NCBI GenBank assembly: GCA_039815055.1
Contig: JBCCAA010000004.1
Span: 17,622-81,621, forward strand
Source: UBA5336 sp039815055
Lineage (GTDB): Bacteria; Pseudomonadota; Alphaproteobacteria; Caulobacterales; Hyphomonadaceae
Reading direction: 5' to 3'
Length of the DNA: 64,000 nucleotides
Position numbers and translations under genes: made by a program. The notes beneath the pieces were generated by a model. It was not told the origin of the DNA and did no database searches. It was given only the letters and a program-made list of their open reading frames with translations. Shown here in pieces: positions 54,370-62,559 of this stretch. The stretch's first letter is position 1, and each line of letters begins with the position of its first letter.

Positions 54370-55708
54370 CCGCAATGGACATATCCTGAACCAGAATGCT
54401 CGGCGCATCGCGGGTGCCGCGCAATTCCAGATCACTGGCCGGCTGAAGGCGCGCATAGATGCCCGGCAAGTCCCCGGCGATCGTCACCTCAGACACAGGA
54501 AAGGCGACCTCCCCACCTTCGAACCAAAAACCAGAAACCCCGACAGAATAATCGCCCGTATTCGGATTGATCGACGGGCCGAACATGTCGGTCACAAGCA
54601 GACCTTTGCCGACCCGTTCCATCAACTCTGCAGGTGTGTCCGTGCCCGGTTCGAGATACAGGTTCGAAGTGGTTACGCCCGGCGGATCGCCAAACCCCAT
54701 TGAGGCATAGCCGTTCGGCTTCAGGCCCAACTGTCTGGCCGACGGACCGTTAAGCAACCACTCGCCCAGCACGCCATTCTCGATGATGGCGCGTTTTCGC
54801 ACGGCCCGCCCTTCGCCATCAAAGGCGCGCGAGCCAAATCCACGTTTGCGGAAGGGATCGTCGATGATGTTGATGTGCTCACCAAACACCTGATCACCAA
54901 GCCGGTCTTTCAGGAATGAGACCCCCCGTGCGATGGCCGGGCCAGAAATCGAACCGGTCAGAGTGCTGATAAGGCTGGACGCAACCCGGCGATCATAAAT
55001 GACCGCGCTGGTTTGCGTGGCAACTTTTCGCGGCGCGAGACGAGCAACTGCCCGCTCGGCGGCGATTTGCCCAATCGTTTCCGGACCGGGCCTGTCTTCT
55101 CGGTAACGGGTGGAACGGCTCTCATAGTCGCGCTCCATTTTTCCATCACGTTCGGCAACAACGGCCAGGCCCAGCCCAGAGCTTGAGCCCGACAACCCAG
55201 CGCTGAATCCATTTGTCGAAGCCAGCCATATTTCCGTTCGCGACCAGCCTGCACCACAATTTGAGACGGTTTGGACACCGTCTACCGCCAGCGCGGTTGC
55301 TTCCGCGATACGGGCGTCTTCGACCATCTGGTCTTCATCCCAGACCCCGTCGCCATCGGTGTCAAAATCCATCACTTCGGTTTGCAAATCCTCTGGGTCG
55401 GCCAAACCACAATAGGGATCTTCGGGCACTGCACGCGCCATCGCAACGCATCGCTCCGCCAATGTTTCAAGGCCATCGCTGGACAAGTCTGCACCTGAGA
55501 CATGTGCCTGTTTCTGCCCGAACAGACAGCGCAGGGAAACGCTCCGGCTTTCAGCACGCTCAATATTTTCCAACACGCCGCCGCGCACTTCCACGCTGAC
55601 GCCTTCGGAAATCGAAAGCCGGGCATCGGCGCCCGTGGCACCGGCCGTTTCGCAGGTTTCAATAAGGGATTTAAGCAGCGAGTCATACGCTGGAGAAGGG
55701 TCTGTCAT
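54362..55708 (-). CDS. pmbA: TldD/PmbA (TldE) family metalloprotease subunit
   Basis: A 448-residue PmbA/TldE homologue. In Escherichia coli TldD-TldE form a heterodimeric protease that degrades unfolded or modified peptides; TldE itself lacks the metal site. Visible stretches are DARLSISEGVSVEVRGGVLENIE, GLAVVAERDGKMERDYESRSTR and the C-terminal GDYSVGVSGFWFEGGEVAFPVSEVTIAG. First gene of pmbA-cysQ/DUF4170-ABC exporter. Confidence 0.93.
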   Translation of the reverse strand: MTDPSPAYDSLLKSLIETCETAGATGADARLSISEGVSVEVRGGVLENIERAESRSVSLRCLFGQKQAHVSGADLSSDGLETLAERCVAMARAVPEDPYCGLADPEDLQTEVMDFDTDGDGVWDEDQMVEDARIAEATALAVDGVQTVSNCGAGWSRTEIWLASTNGFSAGLSGSSSGLGLAVVAERDGKMERDYESRSTRYREDRPGPETIGQIAAERAVARLAPRKVATQTSAVIYDRRVASSLISTLTGSISGPAIARGVSFLKDRLGDQVFGEHINIIDDPFRKRGFGSRAFDGEGRAVRKRAIIENGVLGEWLLNGPSARQLGLKPNGYASMGFGDPPGVTTSNLYLEPGTDTPAELMERVGKGLLVTDMFGPSINPNTGDYSVGVSGFWFEGGEVAFPVSEVTIAGDLPGIYARLQPASDLELRGTRDAPSILVQDMSIAGE

Positions 55709-55765
55709 GGCTCTTTGATGGCCTAAGGCCAGCGCCCCTGCAAGACCTTTGCTGGCATCACAAAC

Positions 55766-56179
55766 TCAAACGAAGATCAGGTGTACCAGCGCCGCAGCCG
55801 TGAGCAGAAAACAGGTCCAGGTGAGAAGCATTCCCATCTGACGAAAGATAAGCGTGCCCTGGCTTAAACCCACGGCATGAAAGATGCGCCCAAGGGTCAG
55901 TTGTCCACCCAGTACGTGGACCATCCAGACCGGCCCAGACAAAAGCGCAACCGCCACGAGACCGACGAGAATCGGCGGAATATTCTCGCTTGCATTCCCA
56001 TGCACCCGGATCGCCCGTTCCAGATCTTCATGTCCGCCATCGCCCAAAGACGTTTTGGAGCCGCGCCTTCGCACGACAACTCTAAGGCCGAACCAAACAA
56101 GCAATACCAGATTGATCGCGATATAGAGGCCGACAGCTTCAAGACTGTCCACCTCAGCCCCCGGGACCAGCAGGTTCAA
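55766..56179 (-). CDS. MAPEG family membrane protein
   Basis: A 137-residue protein with four membrane helices. The segment ERAIRVHGNASENIPPILVGL is the hallmark of MAPEG proteins (membrane glutathione/eicosanoid enzymes). Bacterial members of this kind often have unknown substrates. Not clearly in an operon; the next gene is 37 nt upstream in the same direction. Confidence 0.88.
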   Translation of the reverse strand: MNLLVPGAEVDSLEAVGLYIAINLVLLVWFGLRVVVRRRGSKTSLGDGGHEDLERAIRVHGNASENIPPILVGLVAVALLSGPVWMVHVLGGQLTLGRIFHAVGLSQGTLIFRQMGMLLTWTCFLLTAAALVHLIFV

Positions 56180-56216
56180 GCCATTTGCAGATCAACCAAG
56201 CGGACATCTTCGCTCT

Positions 56217-56492
56217 CTAATCATCCATCCGGGCATCGGGCAGACGATCGTTGATATCATCGCGGATATCCAAAAGCGTCACAATCAGCCCGCACACGAG
56301 GCTGGCTGCAATCCAGCCGCCAAACGAGAACACCAGAAAGTCGACGACCTGGGCAAAGCCGCCATCAAGGCCAAGCACCTGCCCACTCCACTCGCCGCGA
56401 TTATAGATACCGAGCCCGATACCCCCGACGAGGATCGCAACGTAGGCCACATAGACCATCGTGCGGAAGCTGTTGATAATAAAGAACTTCAT
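56217..56492 (-). CDS. Small membrane protein of unknown function
   Basis: A 91-residue protein with two hydrophobic helices (VYVAYVAILVGGIGLGIY and IAASLVCGLIVTLL) and an acidic C-terminus. No family recognised, and no polar motif suggesting catalysis. Confidence 0.6.
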   Translation of the reverse strand: MKFFIINSFRTMVYVAYVAILVGGIGLGIYNRGEWSGQVLGLDGGFAQVVDFLVFSFGGWIAASLVCGLIVTLLDIRDDINDRLPDARMDD

Positions 56493-56532
56493 GTCAATTA
56501 CCCCACTTCAGTCCGTTCTGGACATTCGCTGT

Positions 56533-56838
56533 TTACATCAAGTTGCAGGACATTGCCGCCTTGAAGGCAAATCCCATGAATTCCGCTTGTTGGTCCGCAG
56601 GCAGGTCATTCATCGCAGATTCTGCGTCGTCAGCGCCAGACTTGGCCATGTCAACGAGTGTGCCATAGGTTTCGTCGCTCAGATCTTCCTTGGCGAGATC
56701 GGCCATGCACCCGCAAGCCTCGGCGTCGGTGCCTTCTTCAACACACGAATCAACCAAAACCGCACGGTCACCGCCACCAGAGCCCCCGCATGCCGCCAAA
56801 CCCAGCGCCAGAAGTGCTTCAAATCCTGTTTTTGTCAT
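56533..56838 (-). CDS. Small lipoprotein of unknown function
   Basis: A 101-residue protein with a short lipoprotein signal (MTKTGFEALLALGLAAC) and an acidic mature part containing further Cys (DSCVEEGTDAEACGCMADL, MSCNLM at the end). The start at 56838 places the lipobox correctly; the frame opens three codons earlier. No known domain recognised. Confidence 0.65.
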   Translation of the reverse strand: MTKTGFEALLALGLAACGGSGGGDRAVLVDSCVEEGTDAEACGCMADLAKEDLSDETYGTLVDMAKSGADDAESAMNDLPADQQAEFMGFAFKAAMSCNLM

Positions 56839-56918
56839 TGGTCTCAACCCTTCTGTGCGACCGAACCTCGCCTGTTCCTTCCATGATTTATTCGGGCTGG
56901 CCAGAAAAAAAGGCGGTT

Positions 56919-57614
56919 CTACTCGCGACGCAAGAGGCGGTCGATATTCAGTTTAGCCTCTGTTCGGCCAAGGAATTCTGCCTTGATCTGGTGTCGGTCA
57001 TAATCCTCAGCGGCCCATTGCGTAAACGATTTGGGCGCGCTGGCGGTGTCAGCCAGGTAGCGCTCAAAAAAATAGTCCAGCATGCCGGTCTTGCCCTGCC
57101 GAACGTGCAAGTACTTCAGGGACAGCTGATCCTTGGCCTGAGATATCGGCAGGCCTTTGCGAAAATGCATGTAAAGCACGCTCATCAGCCCCGCACGGTC
57201 AGCGCCGGATTTGCAGTGCATCAGGGCTGGGTAGGCAATCTGTTCAAACAGATCGCGCGCCCCGAAAAGCACATATCTGCTCGGCGTATCGCGGGAAAAA
57301 GCCTGGAAATCGACCAATTCGATCCCGTGCGCAGCGCAGGCTTCTTTCTCCAACAGGTAGTAGCCCTTGGAACTTACCCCCCGCAAATTGATGATGGTCT
57401 TGATACCGCGGTCGGCCGCGTGAGCTGCGATGTGCTCCGGCGACGGTTGGTTCGCGCGGTACATTTCATCGGAAATCTGGTGCAGGTTCTGGAATCGCAG
57501 TCGAAGAAAGCCGTGGTCGCCCCAGATGAGCTCCCGGCGTGCGCGGGCCCGTCCGTCTGCGGTTGCCAGATCGGCCGCCACATGGCGCGGTTTGTTTTTT
57601 CTCAGTTTCACCAT
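56919..57614 (-). CDS. Dual-specificity/tyrosine phosphatase family protein
   Basis: A 231-residue protein with the phosphatase P-loop HCKSGADRAG (C-x5-R) near residue 135 and the upstream KTIINLRGVSSKGYYLLEKEACAAHGI. The C-terminal region lacks a signal peptide, so it is probably cytoplasmic. The family includes polysaccharide- and phosphoinositide-type phosphatases in alphaproteobacteria; the substrate here is open. Start at 57614 leaves 115 bp to the divergent cytochrome c gene. Confidence 0.85.
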   Translation of the reverse strand: MVKLRKNKPRHVAADLATADGRARARRELIWGDHGFLRLRFQNLHQISDEMYRANQPSPEHIAAHAADRGIKTIINLRGVSSKGYYLLEKEACAAHGIELVDFQAFSRDTPSRYVLFGARDLFEQIAYPALMHCKSGADRAGLMSVLYMHFRKGLPISQAKDQLSLKYLHVRQGKTGMLDYFFERYLADTASAPKSFTQWAAEDYDRHQIKAEFLGRTEAKLNIDRLLRRE

Positions 57615-57729
57615 TGGGCGCCCGCTTAAGCTGGCTTCACCTCCGCTGCAAGCAAAGCCGCGTCGAATTGGACAGTTCCGATGTGGCGAAGCTCCCGGTA
57701 GCGTAACCCGATCCACAGGAGTTTCTTTG

Positions 57730-58260
57730 ATGAACCGTCCTTTCTTGACCGTACTACTTTCTGTAGTGGCGTTTACACTTTCCGCTTGCGGTGACAGCGG
57801 TGGTAGCGATGCGCCGCCCGCGGCTGACATACCGGCGCCGGCTCCCACACCTGCGCCCGCCCCAGCAACCGAGCCTGCGGTGGCCGATGATGTGTTTGCG
57901 GATCTGCCGACACCCTACAACCAGGCCAGTTATGCGGTGGGTCAACGCACCTGGCGGCTCTGTTCAGCCTGTCATATGGTTGAGGAAGGAGCTGGCCACC
58001 GGGTCGGGCCGAACCTCTATGGCATGTTTGGCCGGCAAGTCGGCACTATGGACGGTTTCCCCTATTCGGATGCCGTGACGGAGGCTGACTTCATCTGGAC
58101 GCCGGAGGTTTTGAATGACTGGCTCACCAATCCATCCACCTTCTTGCCGGGCAATCGCATGACCTTTGCCGGTATCCGCAAGCCGCAGGACCGTGATGCG
58201 GTGATCGCCTACCTGATGGTCGAATCAGGCTGGCAACCGACACCAGCCCCCGCCGAATAG
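57730..58260 (+). CDS. Lipoprotein cytochrome c
   Basis: A 176-residue c-type cytochrome. The signal ends in a lipobox with Cys20, followed by a Pro/Ala-rich linker (PAPAPTPAPAPATEPA) that lets the haem domain stand away from the membrane. The haem site is CSACH (78-82), and GNRMTFAG supplies the axial Met. The start at 57730 has AGGAG about 8 nt upstream. It could donate to the aa3 oxidase, though that is inference. Confidence 0.93.
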   Translation: MNRPFLTVLLSVVAFTLSACGDSGGSDAPPAADIPAPAPTPAPAPATEPAVADDVFADLPTPYNQASYAVGQRTWRLCSACHMVEEGAGHRVGPNLYGMFGRQVGTMDGFPYSDAVTEADFIWTPEVLNDWLTNPSTFLPGNRMTFAGIRKPQDRDAVIAYLMVESGWQPTPAPAE

Positions 58261-58328
58261 GGCGCCCGTAACCTGGAATTAAGCATAAACGCGCGAGGAT
58301 ATTCTCTGGATAACCGCCGGAGCTTCCC

Positions 58329-59111
58329 ATGGGTGCCATGAAAGCCGTTCACACGGTCCTTCGCCGACATGTTCGCGACACGCGAACCTACAATCTGCTG
58401 CGACGGGTCAACACCTTTTGGTCGCTGAAACGCGGCGGCGTGCATGAGACCGACTATCTCGGCTTACCGCTGATTGCCGCTGATTCCGGTCTTTTTATTG
58501 ATATCGGCGCGAATGCCGGCCAGACGGCGGCAGGAGTCGCGGGGCTCTTGCCCAGCCATGACATCATCTCTTTCGAGCCCAACCCCAGTCTTCAAGACGA
58601 ACTGGGTTGGGTGCAAAACCAGATCGGCGCACGGATGCGCGTGGAACATACGGGTTTGGGACGCGCCGAGGACAAGATGGTGCTGCACATTCCTACGTCC
58701 GGGGACCTTGCTTACGAAGCGCGCGCGTCATTGATCGAAGGCGAAGCGCGTGCCCATGCCAACGCGTTGCAAACACAGCTTGGCAAAGAGGTCACACTAC
58801 AGCGCCGAAACGTCGCGATCAGGACGTTGGACAGTTATGAGTTTGCACCCGATCTCATCAAAATCGATGTGGAGGGCTTTGAGTCAGATGTTTTACTCGG
58901 CGCTGAGTCCACATTGATGACCCACAAGCCAGCTTTGATTATGGAGCGAAACAGCGGCACTACAGTGTGCCGAGCCTGGCTTGCGGCGCGTGGATATGTC
59001 TTTTTCGCCTTCGACGCCGAACGCAGCATCTTCAAGGCGGATCTGGAAGGCGCATTGAATTTCTTCGCGATCCCGGAAGAGCGAGCCGATCAAGTTCCAA
59101 CGCTCGACTAG
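58329..59111 (+). CDS. FkbM-family methyltransferase
   Basis: A 260-residue S-adenosylmethionine-dependent methyltransferase. Motif I is IDIGANAGQTAAGVAGLL, followed by ISFEPNPSLQDEL and the FkbM stretch TLDSYEFAPDLIKIDVEGFESDVLLGA. Substrates in this family include glycans and polyketides. GGAG lies 6 nt before the ATG. Its TAG stop shares the tetranucleotide CTAG with the stop of the convergent gene. Confidence 0.88.
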   Translation: MGAMKAVHTVLRRHVRDTRTYNLLRRVNTFWSLKRGGVHETDYLGLPLIAADSGLFIDIGANAGQTAAGVAGLLPSHDIISFEPNPSLQDELGWVQNQIGARMRVEHTGLGRAEDKMVLHIPTSGDLAYEARASLIEGEARAHANALQTQLGKEVTLQRRNVAIRTLDSYEFAPDLIKIDVEGFESDVLLGAESTLMTHKPALIMERNSGTTVCRAWLAARGYVFFAFDAERSIFKADLEGALNFFAIPEERADQVPTLD

Positions 59112-59818
59112 TACTGTTTGGCGATTGCCAAAACGATTCCGTTTTCGTCAAACCGGCCACTGACTTCCTGGCGGTAGGCAAAGGAGACGTCTGCCCAGCG
59201 CGTTCGATAGAGAAACCCGGTCTCCAGCTTGTCTGACCGGCTTTCTTCGCTACCGCGTTCGATCCATATCTGGTTGGTCAGAAACAGATTGTGCGCGATT
59301 TCGCGTCCTGCCCCGAGTTCCAACCGGTCACGCCAACACCCTTCACCATGGGCGCGGGTGGCCACATCCCCAAACATATACCAGTCAGACCCATCCCAAC
59401 GCCCCGACACCCCGGCTGACAAACGCGCCTCGCCGCCCAGCGTATCGCATCCGCGTACCCCTCCAATTGCGGCGCCGTAAACAGCGCCGGCCTCTGCGGT
59501 GAGGGTAAAGGTGTTTCTCTGCCAGAGCGTGCGTTTGAGGCTTACCCGAGCGCCATCTGAGTCAAAGTCGGAAGCGTCAGTGAATTGAATCGCCTCGGCC
59601 TTTGCTGTCAGAGTCCATCGGTCGGTGAGGCCATATTCGCCATAGCCATCAAAACGCCAGGCATCGAGACCTTCGACGCGTTCACTGGCGACGGCGACTC
59701 GGCCATAGACCGCCCCGCCCTCCTGAACCCAAGGCCCAGCGCAAGCTGGCCAACAGGCCAGACCCGCGATCATGCTCATCCCCACAACACGCATAAAGCG
59801 AGTTAGCCAGAGATACAC
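59108..59818 (-). CDS. Probable outer-membrane beta-barrel protein
   Basis: A 236-residue protein with a signal peptide ending near ACWPACA and a mature part made of alternating amphipathic strands (YGRVAVASERV, TLTAKAEAIQFTDASDF, WYMFGDVATRAHG) ending in an aromatic residue (KQY), as outer-membrane barrels do. Family unknown. The next in-frame ATG (MRVVGMSM) could be the true start. Confidence 0.65.
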   Translation of the reverse strand: MYLWLTRFMRVVGMSMIAGLACWPACAGPWVQEGGAVYGRVAVASERVEGLDAWRFDGYGEYGLTDRWTLTAKAEAIQFTDASDFDSDGARVSLKRTLWQRNTFTLTAEAGAVYGAAIGGVRGCDTLGGEARLSAGVSGRWDGSDWYMFGDVATRAHGEGCWRDRLELGAGREIAHNLFLTNQIWIERGSEESRSDKLETGFLYRTRWADVSFAYRQEVSGRFDENGIVLAIAKQY

Positions 59819-59836
59819 GTTTGCATCAACGCCGAA

Positions 59837-59865
59837 GGCACTGCTCTTCCAGGAAAAGCAGTGCC
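59837..59865 (-). terminator. Strong hairpin after the LdtR-like gene
   Basis: GGCACTGCT and AGCAGTGCC form a perfect 9-bp stem, and the loop can pair further (TTCC/GGAA). It lies 20 nt after the regulator stop and 19 nt before the barrel gene start. No T-run follows, so it may be a Rho-linked end or a processing/stabilising structure rather than a classic terminator. Confidence 0.45.
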
Positions 59866-59884
59866 CGGGTCGGTGATGACGATA

Positions 59885-60388
59885 TTACAGGCGGTAGCGG
59901 ATTTGATCCGACCAGAAACGCTCCAGACGCGACAGAGCCTTGTTCAACTGGCTCAGATCGTTCGGGCGTACGCTTGCCGTTGGCTCGAGCGCAGCAGCTT
60001 GCTTGTCGAACATGGCTGCAACGCGGTCACGCACACCAATGCCGCGTTGGGTCAGCTTCAGGTGCACCGTGCGCTTATCTTCGCTGGAGCGACGCTGGAC
60101 GAGATATCCACCTTCCTGAAGCTTCTTCACATTGTAGGACAGGCTGGTGCCGGCAAAAGCGCCGCGTGCACGCAGGGCCGAGGCCGGCGTTTCTACATCG
60201 CCAATTTCATAGAGCAAAAGAGCCTGGACGCCTGTCAGCGACCGCTCTCCACCACGCTCAAGATCATCCTTCACGACATCATGGAGACGGCGGTGCGCCT
60301 GCTCCAGAAGAGAAAGAGACTTGAGGAAATACTCAGCTGGCGACTCCGCAGATTCCTGCGCAGCGTTTGTTTCGATTGTCATGTCCAT
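59885..60388 (-). CDS. MarR-family regulator of the LdtR/PetP type
   Basis: A 167-residue winged-helix dimeric regulator. It has the MarR core SLTGVQALLLYEIGDVETPASAL, the recognition helix region GTSLSYNVKKLQEGGYLVQRR and the wing SSEDKRTVHLKLTQRG. Close relatives (LdtR in Rhizobiales, PetP in Rhodobacterales) control cell-wall or respiratory genes. ATG at 60388 is preferred over a GTG two codons upstream. A palindrome overlapping the start suggests autoregulation. Confidence 0.87.
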   Translation of the reverse strand: MDMTIETNAAQESAESPAEYFLKSLSLLEQAHRRLHDVVKDDLERGGERSLTGVQALLLYEIGDVETPASALRARGAFAGTSLSYNVKKLQEGGYLVQRRSSEDKRTVHLKLTQRGIGVRDRVAAMFDKQAAALEPTASVRPNDLSQLNKALSRLERFWSDQIRYRL

Positions 60389-60391
60389 CAC

Positions 60392-60418
60392 CACTCAACT
60401 TTTGTTGTAGTTTGAGTG
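60392..60418. promoter_or_regulatory. Candidate MarR-type operator at the regulator gene start
   Basis: CACTCAA (60392-60398) and TTGAGTG (60412-60418) are perfect inverted repeats with a 13-nt centre that itself contains CAAC-N4-GTTG. MarR operators are short palindromes of this sort, often overlapping the regulator's own start. Binding is inferred from position. Confidence 0.4.
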
Positions 60419-60518
60419 TAGATACATCAAGGGCGCTGATACTTCGTTAACATCAAGTTTGTCTGGATGCGATTGCGTAAAGTTTTAGAAAAATCCGTTA
60501 ACCATATGAATTCACGTC

Positions 60519-61577
60519 TCAGAATGGCAGTTCGTCTTGTCCAAGTGGCGCAAAGTACCTTGCGACGTCTTCATGCGACACGCCTTCCAGAGTCGATGGA
60601 CTCCAGACCGGTGTGTTGTCCTTGTCGATGATGACAGCGCGCACGCCTTCGATGAAATCAGCGCTTTGCACCTTTCGCCAACCAATCCGGTACTCCATCG
60701 CCATATTGTCTTCAAACCGTTCCAGCCTTGCCCCTAAGCGCAATTGGTGCAGCGCGACCTTGATGGTCTCTGGGGACTTTGTGCACATCACGTCGAGCTG
60801 GGCCTTTGCCCAATCGCTGCCATCACCCGCCAGCGCCGCGGCAATCTCCTCGGCTCGGTCATGGGCAAAACACGCATTGATCGTGTCCATATGCGGCTCA
60901 AAGCTGCTCGCGGCGACCGCATGGGTCGCGCGCGACAGAATTTCCCCGACCATTTCAGCTGCGCCGCCGGAATACTCCGCCGACAACAATTGCTGTTTTA
61001 GATTGGGGACCAGTTCGGAAGGCATGAAATGCGTGGCGATCCGGGCGGCGGCGACATCAGCGCCCTTCAGGCGCGCGCCTGTGATTGCCAGCCATGTGCC
61101 GAGATAACCGCGAAGCCGCGGCAGGAACCACCCTCCCCCGACATCAGGAAACAAGCCGATGCCCGTCTCCGGCATGGCAAAAACCGTGCGCTCTGTCGCG
61201 ATACGGTGGCTGCCATGTACCGATATACCGACCCCGCCACCCATGGTGATCCCGTCCATGACCGCAACAAACGGCTTCGGGAACCGTTTGATCGCTACGT
61301 TCATGCGGTACTCGGCGGCAAAGAACGCCCGGGCCTCGCTCGCATCGCCAGCGCCACTTGTGGCCAGCATTCGAATGTCACCGCCGGCGCAAAAGCCTCG
61401 TGTCCCCTCAGCATGATCGACGAGTACCACTGAGACTGTCTCATCATCGCGCCATTCCGCAAGAGCGCGAAGGACGATGTCACACATGGCTGCGTTCAGC
61501 GCGTGGAGAGCCTCTGGCCGGTTCAAGGTGATCCGCCCGACCGATCCGGTCCTCGTTACAAGCACGGGCTGCGTCAC
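60519..61577 (-). CDS. 3-Hydroxyisobutyryl-CoA hydrolase (enoyl-CoA hydratase superfamily)
   Basis: Hydrolyses 3-hydroxyisobutyryl-CoA in valine breakdown. The 352-residue protein has the crotonase oxyanion segments RGFCAGGDIRML and GITMGGGVGISVHG, and the family stretch MPETGIGLFPDVGGGWFLPRL. GTG at 61577 is chosen because AGGAG lies 7 nt before it. Third gene of a likely valine cluster that runs from the acyl-CoA dehydrogenase. Confidence 0.9.
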   Translation of the reverse strand: MTQPVLVTRTGSVGRITLNRPEALHALNAAMCDIVLRALAEWRDDETVSVVLVDHAEGTRGFCAGGDIRMLATSGAGDASEARAFFAAEYRMNVAIKRFPKPFVAVMDGITMGGGVGISVHGSHRIATERTVFAMPETGIGLFPDVGGGWFLPRLRGYLGTWLAITGARLKGADVAAARIATHFMPSELVPNLKQQLLSAEYSGGAAEMVGEILSRATHAVAASSFEPHMDTINACFAHDRAEEIAAALAGDGSDWAKAQLDVMCTKSPETIKVALHQLRLGARLERFEDNMAMEYRIGWRKVQSADFIEGVRAVIIDKDNTPVWSPSTLEGVSHEDVARYFAPLGQDELPF

Positions 61578-61611
61578 CGGCGGGCTCCTCTTATTGGGTT
61601 CTGGCAGGCCA

Positions 61612-62475
61612 TTAGTTGAGCGCGCAGCCTTCAATGGTGATCCGATGCATCACACGGCGTTGACCTTGATAATCATTCAACGCCCAGTGCCAGGTCGACC
61701 GATTGTCCCAAAACGCCACCGAACCGGGCTCCCAGGTGAAGCGATAGTGAAACTGTTCTCCAGCAAAACAGTGGGCAAACAGCTTGTGTAAGAGCGGCAG
61801 GCTCTCTTCCTTTGTCTGCCCCTCAATATTCACGGTGAAGGCCGGGTTCACGTAAAGCGCTTTCTTGCCCGATATGGGATGGGTGATGACGACCGGGTGG
61901 GATGGATCGCGCAACTTTTCGGCAACCTCAGCATTTCCGATCCGTCCAGATCCTAGCGCTTCCGGACCGGTATCGCTGTTCTTGTAAAGGGCATCGTCGC
62001 TCTGGCCGAAAATGTGCTTGCTGGAATGGACGGCCCGCAATCCCTCAATCTCGGCCTTGGTGTCGTCATCCAGGGCATCATAGGCACCATACATGGATGC
62101 GAAATAGGTATCGCCGCCGGTCTCAGGCAAAACCCTCGACACCAGGATTGAGCCCAGCGCCGGCTCATGATCGTAGGAATGGTCTGTGTGCCATCCGCCG
62201 CCAATATTGTCGGTTTGGTCAGCCTCTTTGGCCACGAGTGCGATTTCCGGATGTTTAGGATGGGCGGCAAAAAAACGGTTGATATTGATCTTGCCAAACC
62301 GCTTGGCCACGGCGATGTGTTGGTCTTCCGACAGGTCCTGGTCGCGGAAGAAGATGACGCCATGCTCACCCAGCGCAGTTTTGATCTCTGACGCTTCCGC
62401 TTCGCCCACCTTCGACAGCTGAATGCCTTCTGTGGTCGCTCCGACCCCTTCAGTGGGCACAACTTTCATCGACAT
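61612..62475 (-). CDS. TauD/TfdA family Fe(II)/2-oxoglutarate dioxygenase
   Basis: A 287-residue dioxygenase. The iron ligands are seen as H-x-D in WHTDHSYDHEPALGS and the distal His with the 2-oxoglutarate-binding Arg in WHWALNDYQGQRRVMHR. Members act on taurine, aryloxyacids, sulfates or carnitine-type compounds; the substrate is unknown. AGGAGG precedes the start. It sits between two valine-degradation genes, 34 and 84 nt from them. Confidence 0.9.
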   Translation of the reverse strand: MSMKVVPTEGVGATTEGIQLSKVGEAEASEIKTALGEHGVIFFRDQDLSEDQHIAVAKRFGKININRFFAAHPKHPEIALVAKEADQTDNIGGGWHTDHSYDHEPALGSILVSRVLPETGGDTYFASMYGAYDALDDDTKAEIEGLRAVHSSKHIFGQSDDALYKNSDTGPEALGSGRIGNAEVAEKLRDPSHPVVITHPISGKKALYVNPAFTVNIEGQTKEESLPLLHKLFAHCFAGEQFHYRFTWEPGSVAFWDNRSTWHWALNDYQGQRRVMHRITIEGCALN

Positions 62476-62559
62476 AAACTCCTCCTGAACGCGCTCGCGG
62501 ACGCTTTTGCCGAAGAATTGCCCAAGCCGAATTGCAGGTAAACCCCGCGCGGGATTGCG

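Noticed and set aside
60440..60520. GTTAAC-type sequences that resemble CtrA half-sites
   Set aside because: The full TTAA-N7-TTAA pattern is not present; single TTAACC words are too common to call.
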